64,000 nt of DNA, taken from contig NC_073746.1 of the NCBI RefSeq assembly GCF_029784135.1, positions 247,823,307-247,887,306 on the forward strand. The letters run 5' to 3'. Below the pieces are notes generated by a model, which did not search any database, was not told where the DNA came from, and saw only the letters and a list, made by a program, of their open reading frames with translations. This document shows, piece by piece, positions 1 to 12,250 of the stretch (position 1 is its first letter; each line of letters opens with the position of its first letter). The translations under genes and the position numbers were made by a program. This DNA is from Toxorhynchites rutilus septentrionalis (taxonomy: Eukaryota > Arthropoda > Insecta > Diptera > Culicidae).

Positions 1-3000
1 GCAACCAATGTGGCTACGGAGACCCCCTAAAAAAACATCAACTTCATAACGGTAAAATATTGAAACTTCGTTTGTTTCTATGAACGTGGGGGAGTGAAAA
101 AGGCACATGACTGACGTCACTATTTGCGAAATAGTTATGGCAGCGCATGCTATGTCGTTCGAAACTCGACCATCTTCATTACCTTTTTTCCAGGACATTG
201 ATTTAATTTCAATGCATTATTACTGATATTTTTTATTACGTAATATTATGTAATTGCATTCTGAAAACTATCTGGAAACATGTCAATTAATTTCCCATAG
301 TCTATTCAAACAATTTATTTTCTCCGATGACGCAAATTCTTCTACTAGAATTCATAGAAAAAAATACCTATGCCTGCAATTGAACTGAACGATTAGTCCC
401 ACCACGATATGCGTGATTAACACAGGAGTCTTCCGTTGAACAAATAAAATCTATCACCATCGTTTTCCGTGCAGAAAAACCATTTACTACCGGGCGGCAG
501 AGGTACACTCTGTTAATAGGTAAATCACGACCATCACAGATGAGTTGAACGATTGTTGAAATCGCATCGCATCGCAGCCCTAGAGCAAAGATAGCGAAAG
601 GACTCATGTAGCGCCATACATCCATGGATCAGCACCAATGGAGGCAGCTTCGAAAACCCACAACAACAGCACAACCGTGGTTTGCCGTTTTGATGCATTG
701 AATCATAAATTATGCACATACAAAAGCTTTTAAATAATTCGATTACCTGCCGAGTCGTCGTCGCCATGTCGACTCCTTCTTGCTCCGACTCTCTCGAGCT
801 GGGGCTTTCGAGGGGTTCCTTCTTCTGCTGGAAAGCGTCGGCCCACGGAGTCAATCGCGCCGGACGGTTAGCAGCAGCGCGGGAAACATTGTTTATAGGG
901 TTAAATCACATTTATGAGAAGGCATGAAAAACTATATGTTTGCAATATGTAATCAGGTAACCACTGGCGCCAAGTGGATTTCACATGGAGATGATGGTGG
1001 CTCAATGATAGACATGTTTATGGATAGTTAAATGTAGCAAATTTAGGTCATTCTGCATCGAAAGCGCAGTATGACCAATAATGGAAGTGGAATTTGAGTG
1101 AGCCGTAAGCTGGCTTATGCTGCACCCTCGCGGTGAACAGAAGGCGTCCGGCAGGAACAGAATTACAACTGAGTGGCTGGAGCTACAGCTCTTGTGGCTG
1201 AGCCGATTGGTTCAATTAGTTCGAGGCGTCAATCAATTGATGGATTTTTCGACACACTGCTAATGGATGATTCTTGTATATGGGATATTGACCAGCGATA
1301 TGTGGGTGCGTTCGCGAATCATATTACTCGAATAAATACATTTATTGTATGATATTATTGCACAGCAAGCGTCAAGGATAGGGAACCGCTACTTAAGGGG
1401 AACCGTCATGGTATCTGTCGGGCAGCTGTTAAATCAAAATTCAAGACAAGTCAAAGAAAAACAAAATTATAGAGGGAACGAAAAAAACTTTTACGTTTGG
1501 GAGGAAAGTATTAATTGAAAATAAATGCATGATTGTGAAGCTTAGTGATTGTGCTTTAATATAATTTTCGTTCGAACTTCTTTTTTTCCTCTCTTAAGAA
1601 CTGTACATTATCTAACAATCTGCGAAAGTAGTTACAGAGTGTGGTTTATAAACAATTATTCATTCATGCTAACTGCAATTTTGTACAACTACTTCACCAT
1701 TAGACAACATTTTTCATAGGGACAATTTACCACGAATCATAATTGAACGCTGAAATGTATCAGTACCTAATTTGAATACAAATTATCCGCAAACTCAACA
1801 CATTATCAATGAACGGGCAACAAGCGTGTCGATGTCCGAGCGCGCTGCTGAGTACAAGAAAAGGGTGCATGAAAAATGACCGTTTCGAAGGAAAATTGCC
1901 CTGCCATTGTAAAACCGTACCCAGACTCTCGCGGGTAACATAAGCCGGTCAGCGAAAAAAAAAAACGGTGAAATATATCATTTTAAAAGTACCATAAATT
2001 CCGATTGTTGCTCACAATTAGGTAAAGTACGATCCGGCGGCGCGACCGCCGCAATCACCGGCACCGGCTATCGGTTCCATGAAATGGAAGCCATGTCTTG
2101 CAAAGTGCCGATGACGCGTCGTCGCGCGATTTCAACGATTATACGATTATGCCAGAACCTGCAGGCCGCCGCCGCCGTCACTGCTTGCCCCACCAAAAGG
2201 CGACAGATTTACACATTCAGATTAAATTGAACCGCTATTTAACGTAACAAAATCCGCAAATAGATTTCAACGCCGATATGTTCGCCGGTAATGGACTGCC
2301 ATATTTTCCGATGTTTACGACCAGCATAATTTCTAACGTGACACTATTTGACACGGTCTCTAAATTATACCACGGGAAAAATCGGCATTCTTTCCGGACA
2401 GATTGGGCCCTTCCCGGGTCGCGCTGTATGAAAGAATTTGCCGAATGCGACCTAATAAATTCTGACCACGATTGGTACATACAGTACGTATATATCTATC
2501 TCATAAATAGACTATTAATCATAATTAATTCAGTTCCACATAGTGTCACGATTTAACGACTTTATATCACGATTACCGCTTGCTGAAATTGCCATAAATT
2601 TAGAAATTCGCAAAGCTCTCAGTTGCCGCACATGATGAGTGCAGGATGGAGTTCACCCGATTTCAGTGCCACCATCCGATATGGGAAAATGATTGCGAGA
2701 ACGGAACTCCCTCTCGGTTATGGCATTAGAAGGCATGCAATGCCCGGAAAAGGTATGCAATCCATCTCGTCAATGTGAGAACCGGCGTAATTGTGTCATC
2801 GAGTCGGTCCGGTGTGATGAGTCATGATATAATTATTATTAAATGTCACAGAAAACATAATTTCTAGAGTAGATTGGAAGGATGAAATTTTGAAAAATAT
2901 TAAACTGTTATGCAATAATGCAATAATGCGCTTTGGAAAGCAACTGTTTGGTAACGTTTTGGCAACAAATAATAATCACTCATCATCAATTTCATTCAAT

Positions 3001-3031
3001 TCAGTATAACTCCGTTGGTCAATAAATTCGG
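1..3031. other. Intergenic DNA, nothing recognised
   Basis: About 3 kb with only short chance reading frames (longest about 106 codons) and no domain I recognise. A GC-richer patch around 2030-2200 has several CG-rich palindromic words but no coding pattern. I see no tRNA, rRNA or element terminus here. Confidence 0.5.
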
Positions 3032-3131
3032 TTTTACACTAAACCTACCGATGTTTCATGTATACCTATTCCTACCACAGCGCGTCAAGTGACACTTTAT
3101 GAATAGTTAGTGAACAATGACTCGATTTATA

Positions 3132-4425
3132 TAATAGGAGTACCGGTAAGCTTCTTCGTTTTTTTTTCAAAAATTAATGCTTTATTCTTCAAAAATGGTT
3201 ACAAATTTAATATTCAAAGTATTGCCCATCGCTAGTCACAACTTTTTCCCATCTTTCTGGCAATTCACGGATCCTTTTGCGGAAATAATCGGCTGCGTTG
3301 TCGGCTAACCACGAATCGATCCAATTTTTGACTTCATCAAAATTGGAGGAGTGCTGGTCAACCAGGCCATGTTGCATCGATCGAAAAAGGTAGTAATCGG
3401 ACGGAGCAATGTCTGGAGAATACGGCGGGTGGGATAGGACCTCCTATTTCAGCTTTTTTAAGTATGTTTGGACCGGTTTCGCGACATGCGGCCGAGCATT
3501 GTCGTACTGCAAAATAACTTTATCGTCTCTTTGTTCGTATTGTGGCCGTTTATCCTTCAGTGCAAGGCTCAAACGCATCAATTGTCGTCGGTAGATGTCA
3601 TTAATGGTTTCATTCGGTTTTAGCAGCTCATAGTACACCACACCCAGCTGGTCCCACCAAATCCTAACCTCCAAACTCCAAACCTTCTGGCCGTGGATAT
3701 TCCGCGCGGCCGGCGATGTTGATGCATGGCCGAGGTATCCATACGTTGCCCGACGTTTAGGATTGTCGTAATGGACCCACTTTTCATCGCCATTAACGAT
3801 TCGATGCAAAATCCCTTTCTTTTATGCCGTTAGAGCAGTTATTCGCACGTGAAAAAACGGCGTTCGACGTCTCGTGGCTTCAATTCATACGGCACCCAAT
3901 GTCCTATCTTTCGGATCATTCCCTTTGCTTTTAAACGATCGGATATGGTTTGCTCAGCTACTCCAAGTGTATCTTCAAGTTCTTGTTGCGTTTGTGACGG
4001 ATCTTGATCGAGTAAAGCCTCCAATCTTCAAATTTTCTTTGGCGTCCCGGAACATTCTTCGTCTTCCAAGTCTAAATTACCACTTATAAACCGTGCAAAC
4101 CACTCTGACACGTTCGCTCAGTTGTAGCATGGTCACCATAAACTTCCATCAAAATGCGATGAGTTTCTGCAACTTTTTTCTTCATATTAAAGTAATGAAG
4201 TACGAGTAACACTCCCCGCAAAAACACTCTCGTTGGTACGAAATTCGACACATTCGAAGTGGCAAAAAACTATGTGGTTTACGCTTCAACTTTTTGACAT
4301 ATACTGAAAAAGACGCACAATGACAGTAGCTTTCCAACGAATGTCTGGAAATTTGATTCACTGGAATGATAATCAAGTTACGCCTTCTGTTGAAAACCCG
4401 AAGAAACTTACCGGTATACCTAATA
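3132..4425 (-). mobile_element. mariner element (Tc1/mariner, DD34D), degraded
   Basis: Imperfect terminal inverted repeats of about 26 bp are visible. The left begins TAATAGGAGTACCGGTAAG at 3132; the right, read on the minus strand from 4425, begins TATTAGGTATACCGGTAAG. The two align without gaps and both start at a TA dinucleotide, the known target of this superfamily. The length, 1.29 kb, is typical of mariner. A minus-strand transposase relic fills the interior. It is nested in a putative TTAA-type element. Confidence 0.85.
3207..4185 (-). pseudogene. mariner transposase relic (DD34D)
   Basis: Read on the minus strand, the start is the ATG at 4183-4185 (MKKKVAETHR) and the stop is at 3207-3209 after YFEY. 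An N-terminal helix-turn-helix piece (3839-4024) contains ERRFFTCE, followed by the catalytic region VNGDEKW, WWDQLGVVYYELLKPNETI, YDNARPHVAK and YSPDIAPSDYYLF. The second and third catalytic Asp are separated by 34 residues by my count, which defines mariner. It is dead. There are two in-frame stops after TCE, a one-base loss just before the HRIVNGDE stretch, a Trp-to-stop change after YLKKLK (near 3449), and an N-terminal frame break. It would have cut and pasted its own element in the nucleus. Confidence 0.88.
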
Positions 4426-4945
4426 GTTTTGTTGACAAACGTGACAAGCCATATTTCTCCTGTATATTTCGACATTTTTAGGATAACAATTATTAGCAAA
4501 ATAATGAAATCACGATTCTTGACACGCAAAATAGCACTGTAGCTTGAAATGGTTATTGTTAGCTCGCTTGGATAGTCAGCAATACAATTAATTCTAATCA
4601 TTCACTATTAATTCACAAATACAACAAAATATATAAAGCAATAGCAAAAATGTGTAATGCAATGGTTTTGTATCACAACCACATATACAAATCTTTCTGA
4701 TATCATATGAATGTTTGCACGGGTCAAATGACCCGTTGCGGTAGTTAGGGCAGATTACATATATTTCTCAGTAATAAACATGACAAGTAGTAAGTAAACA
4801 CTGAAAAATACATTCGATGTATGTTTTAAGAAAAGAAGAAAAGTTATGTGGGCAAATTATGTTGTGACAATGTGATTTGCAAAAAAATTTTGACTTAAAA
4901 CTTAAAATAGGTCATTTGACCCCTTCGTGGTAGGTTTAGTGTTAA

Positions 4946-6458
4946 ATCAACTGTGCGCGAAACATGCATAATCTAACGTAACCTAACAAATAAAAACGCC
5001 CAATAAAATACGAAAATATGTAAACTTTTCTAAAGTATTACTTTGATAAAAAAAAAACGAACATTGTGATGGGGGAAAAAAACTATTCGATTGAACCTTC
5101 TTCAGAAAAATAAAAATACAGGATTTGGTCGATTTTCATTTTTTTCTTATTTTCCGGAAAATGGAAGATTGGGAAAAGAACCTTGAACTTTGAGGTTTCT
5201 TTAACACCAGTGATCAAAATTACGACAATTACGACAAAAAAAATTCACAGTTCGGTAGCTTCGAGATAAAAATTTGAAAAAAATTCTGAAAATGCATCTC
5301 ATAAAAGTGTATCGAGAAATATCATCAAAAAAACAATTTCATCAAAAATTGAAGTACTAAAAAAATCCTTCAAATATTGAAAATATTTTTTGGGGGATAT
5401 GTTGTTATATGTACTTCTTTAATTCGTATTTAAATTTGATTCTACACCTTTTCTAGATATGTGCGATTTTTTTGAGAATTTTAAAAGTGTTTCGCGGTAC
5501 GAAAAAAATATATTTCTAAATTATGATTTTTTAGAATTTCGAGACCCATCAGTTTATATTTAAATATGTATATTTATTTGATTGTGTATTTATTATATGT
5601 TTTGATATTGGTGAATAAATCATAATATTTTAGAAATGCGCGGTACGAAATATATCTAATAAATGTTTTTTTTTTATTTCCATTTTTTATGTGATTTTCG
5701 AGCATTTTTTAAATTTTCCTAAAATCTATTATTGTATTGTATTCGTGTATTCGTAAAAAGATCCCCATCTTATCACCAGCGCTATGAAAAGTATTGTTGC
5801 AAATTAGAAAATTAGATAATTTTTCTGGTTCACTATACGAGCTATGGCTAAAAACAATGGTTTTTTCCACGACACTCTCGCTTGGAAAAGAAAATATAGA
5901 AAAAATACTCATAGTGTATTATGGTATACTCATAGTATCTCACTATGATAAAAGTACCATCAATAAATCAATTTTTTTTACATTTCGTTTTTTTTATTCA
6001 AAATTGGATAACTCTATAAAAAGAACAGATGTTGATGTGTTTAGTCTTATGAATTTAAATTTACGATCATCGATTTCATAAAAATAAAAAAAAATGCAAA
6101 CGGTGAAAATTGGGAAAATATTTTAAAATAATTGATTTACTGCAAGTTGCTGTTACTTCCCCTCAGTCTTTTGGCAAAGATGCGGAAGCTTTGTTGGGAG
6201 ATGCTCATGCAGTCCGGGACTGACTCCAAGTGGATACCCCTAATCAGTGACTTTTTTGGTCAGGTTGTGGAAAATAATTAAGTACCGTCGATGAGAGTGA
6301 AAATGGGTGAGAAAGTTACTATAAGTAATATCTTGAATATTTTTGAAAGCTGTGAACCGTTTAATAGGAGACATTTTTCTACAACTTCCAATGCATAATA
6401 CTTAACTGTAGTACAAATAGTTATTATTCAATAAATCATCGAAGTTTTATATGTAAAC
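4946..6458. other. AT-rich intergenic DNA with a piggyBac-UTR-like stretch
   Basis: Very AT-rich, no supported gene. The segment around 5040-5170 (ACATTGTGAT-like, ATTCGATTGA, then TTCCGGAAAATGGA) resembles the leader of the piggyBac-like fragment at 9.6-10.15 kb. It may be a diverged piece of the same family. Small reading frames around 5709-6081 have no recognisable content. Confidence 0.4.
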
Positions 6459-7330
6459 TAGCTGACCAGGCAAACTTCGTCCCGACCAAAATTTGTTTTT
6501 TGTTATCAATACCTTCAAATTCACGTTTTCTTACTATGAGTAAGTTCATGGGTCCAATCTCAGAACTGTCCATTGATTGTTCTTCTATTCGACCCTGTTG
6601 AATTTACCTTTTACAATAAATTTCCTAGTATTTCTAACAAAACTCATCATATCAGATTATTTTCAGACACAATTCCATTTCAAGATTTTTCAACCACTTG
6701 CAAATAACATGTTTCTCCGTTACGTGGAATAAATGTTTTATACAGAAAATATGATAGAATAAAGACAGCCCTAAATCGGACAATTCCTAAACCTCCACGT
6801 GCAAAATTTGGCTTCATTTGCTTGATTAATTCTCGAGTAATGCAGAAATTTGTGTTTCATTTGTATAGTAGACCACCCCCCCGAGAGGAGGGTGGAGAGT
6901 CTAACAACCATAGAAACATTTATTGCACTCTAAAACCTCAATATGCCTAATTTGGTTTCATTTGCTTATTTAATTCTCGAGTAATGCAGAAATTTTTGTT
7001 TAATTTGTATGGCAGCCCCCCCTTAGAGAGAAGGGTGGAGAGTCTGACCATCATAGAAACATTTATTGCACCCTAAAACCTCAATATGCCTAATTTGGTT
7101 TCATTTGCTTGGTTAATTCCCGAGTAATGTCGAAATTTGTGTTTCATTTGTATGGGAGCCCCCCCTTAGAGAGGGGAGTGGAGAGTCTAACCATCATAAA
7201 AATATTCATTGCACCCTAAAACCTCAATATGCCTAATTTGGTTTCATTTGCTTGGTTAATTCCCGAGTAATGTGGAAATTTGTGTTTCATTTATTTCATA
7301 AAGTATGTACTTTTCAGCCGAACTGTTATA
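6459..7330 (+). repeat. Dispersed repeat with about 140-bp internal tandem units
   Basis: It starts with AACTAGCTGACCAGGCAAAC. Four degenerate units of about 140 bp begin near 6812, 6957, 7097 and 7236. Each unit contains CATTTGCTTG, TTAATTC(T/C)CGAGTAATG, a T-rich stretch, CCCCCC and TAAAACCTCAATATGCC. An inverted copy with the same end word (GTTTGCCGGGTCAGCTAGTT) lies at 60263-60645. The family is not identified. The end motif CTAGCTGACC is frequent in insect genomic repeats, to my recollection. Confidence 0.7.
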
Positions 7331-9454
7331 TAAGGTTTTGAATTTCACGCAAAAGTTATGGATTTCTTTCTCCCCAAACTAATAGGTAAATACCTCCAAA
7401 TAACAAAACTTGCGTATTTTTCACGAAAATAGTACATTCTGGTTTTTGATTACATTTGTGTGAATGTTGTATTCGGGCAAATGCTACATGTCCTATTATC
7501 CCCAATGTATTATCTCACAGAAAAATGTGGTCCAGATAAGATGAAAATAGTGTTGAAATTTCAATTCAACATCCCGGACTCTATTCTCCACGCGACAATC
7601 AACACACTTTCATCGTTTCAAATGTATATTCATACATAGGTTATCCCTGACGGGATCGTTCCAGCCGTTGTTGTGACAGTATCTTTCTCTATGTCACACC
7701 AGATTTCCTCCTCTCAAGATAACATCATCATCATTGGGTTGCAGAAACTCCTTCTATCGCTGTGCAAGTGATCTTTGACGATTGCATTCTAGCCCTCGTC
7801 GCGTCGCATTTGTGGCTAGCTCTTCCACAGTCAACCGTACAAAGTCTTCATCTTCCGAATGGACTTGAGCCACGATAGCCTTAAGAAACCTCGTCGCAAA
7901 CCACTCGCCACCCCCAACACAGACCCAAACACACACGGCTCCCCCATCATTACTGATCACCTACCGCCGATTCTCTCGGGACGTGCAGATGAATATGTTC
8001 GTGTAGATAATTTTATGATTATATGGGACCTTAATTACGCTCTCGTGACTATTTAAGCGGATTGTAGACGAATTTTCAATGAACAGCGCGATGACGAAGA
8101 TGCTTCGCAGAAAAGCGTTTACTTATCGATGGTTAACCTTTTCTCTCCTTTTGCACGGTTGATTGAAACAACTTATGCACAACTTTGCACGTTTCACCCG
8201 AGGCTGTGTTGATTGAATGTAAAGTTGTTGACAATTTTTATGGCGTAATCAGTGGGGCTTCCGGTCATAATAGCCAGACGGTGCAGTGCGCGATGAATTC
8301 GAACCCATTTTAGCGTTGTAAATCATTTAGATGAGCGTCTTTGAGTGACTTTTTCAAGATTTGAGATGAAGGATTTTTAAAAATTTTCGCGAAAACGATA
8401 CTTTATAGATGAATACGGGATGCTTTATAGATAAATTATTCATTATCCACCTGTTCGCCCCAGTGATGGCGTGTGTATGTGTTGTTCAAGAGAGGGTGGA
8501 AAAACTCCCCCAGCGAGGTACATGACAGACTGCCCTGTCATGTAGACATACACACAAACACACTGCGATAAACCCAACACTCCTTGATGGCCTGCGGTCG
8601 ATGCGGCGTAAAAGCCGCCTCCATGAGCAATTGTACCAACGGCTCGCATATGCAAATGATTGTATGATAATTATTTAAATTGATTTGAAGATCAAAGCAT
8701 CGAGATGGTGGCGCGCAAATGGTTACACCGGCAAGTGCAGGTTTGATAATTTTGCTAAGTGGATGTCGGGAAAAGCTGAATCACAAACTTACGGCCTGCG
8801 TCTGCCCTGAGAGCAAGCTCTCTGCGGGCAGCGTATGCCGCTCATACGGAACAACATGGTGTTTACGACGACCGGTCAAAGGTACTATCGCGGGACATAT
8901 TTTAATGAACCACATAGCAAATTCCATCGCACTCTAACGCTCTGTCTAGAATTAAATACTGATCAGGTTGATCGGTGGTGTAGACAGACGGGGAGATAGC
9001 GTACGATCTGTCATCATACTAGACTTAACTCCATCCTGTGTAGACGTCTAACAGCGCAAAACGTGGGGCGGGGATTAATATGAGACTTATCAAAGTCGCG
9101 AACTACTAAGCCACAGCTCAACAATTTTTCAATTATCATCGCATTAGCGTATTGTTTACTTGTTTATTTCGCTCCATTGATTTTTATACGGCTTATCTCG
9201 GGGCGAGTTTATGTCATCACCACAATTTACGTTCTCTACAGGAATATTCTTAGAAAGTAAATCAATGTGTACAAACTACTTAAAGACCTTCGCCTTGTAT
9301 ACCCTATTATGGGTAGTGCTACATGCCTGAGAAATGTCTTGTGAATTCCGCCAATAACAGTCGGATATCGATTCATCGATTCTATTTGAGGGGCTTAGGA
9401 TGAAAGGGGTGTAAGTGATTTGATCGATTTCTCTTCATCAACTTTCTCTTCAGT
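7331..9454. other. Intergenic DNA, nothing firmly recognised
   Basis: About 2.1 kb of moderate GC content. Several 60-75 codon frames occur (for example 7754-8056 and 8443-8655), but none has a recognisable motif or a continuation in a neighbouring frame. I see no repeat termini. Confidence 0.4.
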
Positions 9455-10240
9455 TAACCCATTTTAGGCCAAGCGTTCGAAAAATCGAACATCAACTTTG
9501 ATAATTTTTCGTGTCTTTGGAAAGGAACCATATGGAATGTTTTTGCACCAAAAGATAGCTTAATTTATTAGCTACCACTTATATAGATTTCATTCAATTT
9601 TGGGTAACTTTATTGAATAATAAATTCGATTTAAAGCAAGTTTGTTTGGAAAGTGTTTCAATTTCTACAGTATTGCTTTGAAAAAAGGACATACATTGTG
9701 ATATACAGAGAAAATCATTCGATTGAGCCAGCTACAGGAAAATAACAGCCGGGGAAATCGAACGTTGGCCATATCGAATCAACACATCTAACCTCCGCTG
9801 CGCATTTGGATTTGTTTACTTAAGAAGACGGAAGTTTTTCATTTATTCTTGCATTTTCAATTGTGAATGTTTGCAAATATCGATTAATTTAGCAAATATT
9901 ATTGAAAATCTGTATGATTTTTTGTCCGTAATAACCTTAGGTGATGGCGGCCCGTAGAATTTCTTTTGTGGAGGAGCTAGAGGAAATGATCAGTACGTGT
10001 AACGAGGATTCTAATGAGATTGTTTGTGTGAATATTCTTCCGCCGGACCGAATATTAACCTCCCAACCCACTATGTCATTGTTTTTTCGCAGTACTCTGG
10101 TATTTTTCAGGTTCTGGAAAATGTTCTATTTTTTCGGGAAATGGATAATTGAGGAGACTAAGGAGGAGCATTGACATTTCTCCACAGTGAACAATAAAAA
10201 TAACAGCATATGCTTTCGTTTGAAAGAAAAAGCCTGCCAG
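9455..10240 (+). mobile_element. piggyBac-like element, 5' fragment
   Basis: It begins TTAACCCATTTTAGGCC at about 9455, that is, the TTAA target of the piggyBac superfamily followed directly by CCC. An imperfect palindrome GTTCGAAAAATCGAAC follows. About 490 bp downstream starts an acidic, piggyBac-like N-terminal reading frame. No matching GGGTTAA right end was found, so the 3' part is lost. The right boundary is a guess. Confidence 0.45.
9941..10174 (+). pseudogene. piggyBac-like transposase N-terminal remnant
   Basis: A 77-codon frame starting MMAARRISFVEELEEMIST, with an acidic tract and a VNILPPDRIL word. PiggyBac-type transposases often start with an acidic region carrying an ILPPE/LPPD-like word, which is why I favour this family. 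The position just downstream of a TTAACCC terminus agrees. After about residue 45 the sequence becomes Phe-rich and no longer looks like a transposase. The catalytic DDD core and cysteine-rich tail are absent. If correct, it is a non-functional stub. It could also be an unrelated chance frame. Confidence 0.4.
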
Positions 10241-11715
10241 TAATAAGTTAAAATTTCATGAAATAACAAATGCCACATCTCACCTTAGGTGGATTAATTT
10301 GGGTTTATACTTAGAGACCTCCATTCTCCTGTTCTTGTTCTTCCCGGAATCCAAAATTGATGCATTTATGAATACCGTATATTTGCTAATTGTGAACTAA
10401 TTGAAGTGACTTTTAGGTCGCAATATGTTTGTGCTTGCAAAAAATTGTAGGAGGTTGTGTTCAAGACACGACTGTATTGTTGACGTAGAACTACGCTGTT
10501 ATTTTATATAAGTCGCATATTTATAACTTCGGCTATCATTTTATAATACTATGAAATTTTAGAAATAACTGTTTAGTAGCAATAGCAGTAGTTAGCAATG
10601 GTATGATCGCCCTGAAATGGTGTTTTTTATCGTAGAATCAATTGACGATAATTGATTGATGATTCATTCTTGCCTCGCAGAACAATACACTAGATAATCG
10701 TTTGTCGCTATTTGTTTCGTGTCAATGCATTTAAAATTTACCTCGAACGCTATTCCGGTGGCCTTTTTCACAATTAACATAGACTCGGCTACACTCGATT
10801 ATATACTTGTTGCACTAGCACCATTATTCCACATCTCATAACTACATCAATACATCTTTGGAACCGCATGGAAAGAACAACAATGACAATACTTGCATGT
10901 ATCGAATATCATGCTACATGTTATTTTGTATTGTCTCAGTGGAATCGCACCTCCAAACATCGTTCGTACAACGTAAACCAAGTGCCGAACAAGCGTTCGC
11001 CATAGCATGCATACTGAGCCATATATTGGTGATTTAAAGCTACTATAATAAACACTTCTCATCATTTAGCACTATTCTCAAAAGAAACGCTTCTGTTAAT
11101 ATTACAGGCCTCGAAAAAAATTGTATTACTTTCTAATGTTCAAGATAAGCGCATCTGTCATCCTTAGTGGAAAAATTCCAGAATGGCATTTACTTTCTTG
11201 GTGATAAAATAAACGAAATAAACGCTTTCTGTTAATCTCAACAACCTTGAAAAGAGTAGCATTGCTTCATTATGATCAAGATTAACGCAAATGCAATCTC
11301 CCCTATCTCCCCTTCTTGTTTATATTCATCATCACGGCTGCATAATTTACACCACCAAACAATTTTGCGCTCTTTTCAACAGAAGCCTTTTCTGTTAATA
11401 TTGCCGGTCTAGATTAGCTTACCTCTCATACTTTGTGGAGAGATTTTTGCTACTGTCATGCGAAACCCAATCACCGACAAAATTTCAGAACATGACGATA
11501 ACCGAGCTTGATGATTCCCCACACAATTGCGCAGCTCAAAACCTTAATGCAAAGGCTTCAGTTTGATGCAATGATTGCAATGCCAGAGACATCAGCGAGT
11601 GAGTGATTTCGTCGCGTCTACAACTCAATCCGAAACGAGAACATTTGATGACGCAAAACAAGGAAGAACAAGCGATGTTCATTGCTTTGGAAACAAAACG
11701 AGACTGACAGTTTGC

Positions 11716-11767
11716 CTTTCTTTCTTTGTTTTAAAGAGGCTTTGAACTTTGCAGTTCATTCGCCTCT
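11716..11767 (-). repeat. LINE 3'-end relic: hairpin plus AAAG-type tail
   Basis: On the minus strand it reads TTAGAGGCGAATGAACTGCA, then AAGTTCAAAGCCTCTTT, then an A/G-rich tail of AAAG units. The outer stem is AGAGGC/GCCTCT. The inner stem is AACT/AGTT with loop GCAA. It matches the end of the full I-type element A at 12764-12797, so this looks like an extremely 5'-truncated insertion or the end of a larger decayed copy. Confidence 0.6.
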
Positions 11768-11872
11768 AAAAAGTTTGCCTCGGCGAGATTCACTGTTTAC
11801 ACTCTAGGCAAATATTCCCCTTCGTTCTTCTTCTTTTCCTTTGATCACGGAGACTTTTAATTTTACGGTTTC

Positions 11873-11941
11873 CCCTTCTTCTTCTTCTTCTTCTTTTTGG
11901 CTTTAAGAGGGTTTAAACTTTTCAGTTCATTCGCCTCTAGG
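11873..11941 (-). repeat. LINE 3'-end relic: hairpin plus GAA tail
   Basis: The minus strand carries CTAGAGGCGAATGAACTGAA, AAGTTTAAACCCTCTT and then a run of GAA units (a CTTCTTCTT run on the plus strand around 11877-11894). The inner loop is GAAA. It has the same design as the relics at 11734 and 23397 and the ends of elements A and C. Confidence 0.6.
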
Positions 11942-12250
11942 TTTCCCCTTCGTTACTCGTCGATAAATTGCTCGTTATTGACAGCTCTGTTCGGGAAAGC
12001 ACATAAATGGACAGAACAAATGTGAAAATAAAACGGTTATAGTTTTCAAGATTTTTAACCACTTACACACCAGGGGATTGTAATTTATAGCATATCCAAC
12101 AAATCTTAGGGAATTTCCGATTCGTTTGGTATGTAAATCGCCTAAATCCGTTCGCGTCAAAAATAGTTATCAACGTTAACTATATTTCATAAAAACGTGA
12201 CCTGTTTTCTGATTTGACACCCTTGATGAAAGACGTAGTTCTACGTCAAA

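Larger units (their letters stand above)
3032..4945. mobile_element. Putative TTAA-type DNA element (MITE-like) hosting a mariner
   Basis: A 14-bp perfect inverted repeat, ACACTAAACCTACC at 3036-3049 and its complement at 4929-4942, brackets this stretch. The right end abuts TTAA (4942-4945); the left has TTTA, one base off. The arrangement TTAA-CACTAAACC resembles piggyBac-type non-autonomous elements. A second, diverged end-like block, with a GGGTCAAATGACCC palindrome and a related TAGTTAGGGC stretch, lies at 4723-4752 in the same orientation as the right end. The mariner at 3132-4425 sits inside, so only about 0.6 kb belongs to the host element. The pairing could be fortuitous because the termini are short. 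Confidence 0.4.
10445..12250. mobile_element. Palindrome-ended non-autonomous element, copy 1
   Basis: The left end carries GACGTAGAACTACG at 10483-10496 and the right end the complementary palindrome GACGTAGTTCTACGTC at 12232-12247. The interior aligns in order with copy 2 (22460-23815). Shared blocks include ATAATTGA(C/T)TGATGATTCATTC, CGCTATTCCGGTGGCC, ACACTTCTCATCATTT, CTTCATTATGATCAAGA and CGTGACCTGTTTTCTGATTTG. Copy 1 is longer than copy 2 by extra blocks (about 10800-11040 and parts of 11290-11690). No transposase is encoded. The 3'-tail relics at 11734 and 11905 are passengers. Confidence 0.7.

Noticed and set aside
4182..4601. 139-codon minus-strand frame overlapping the right end of the mariner
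   Set aside because: It crosses the mariner terminus and flanking repeat, has no domain, and is compositionally AT-rich.
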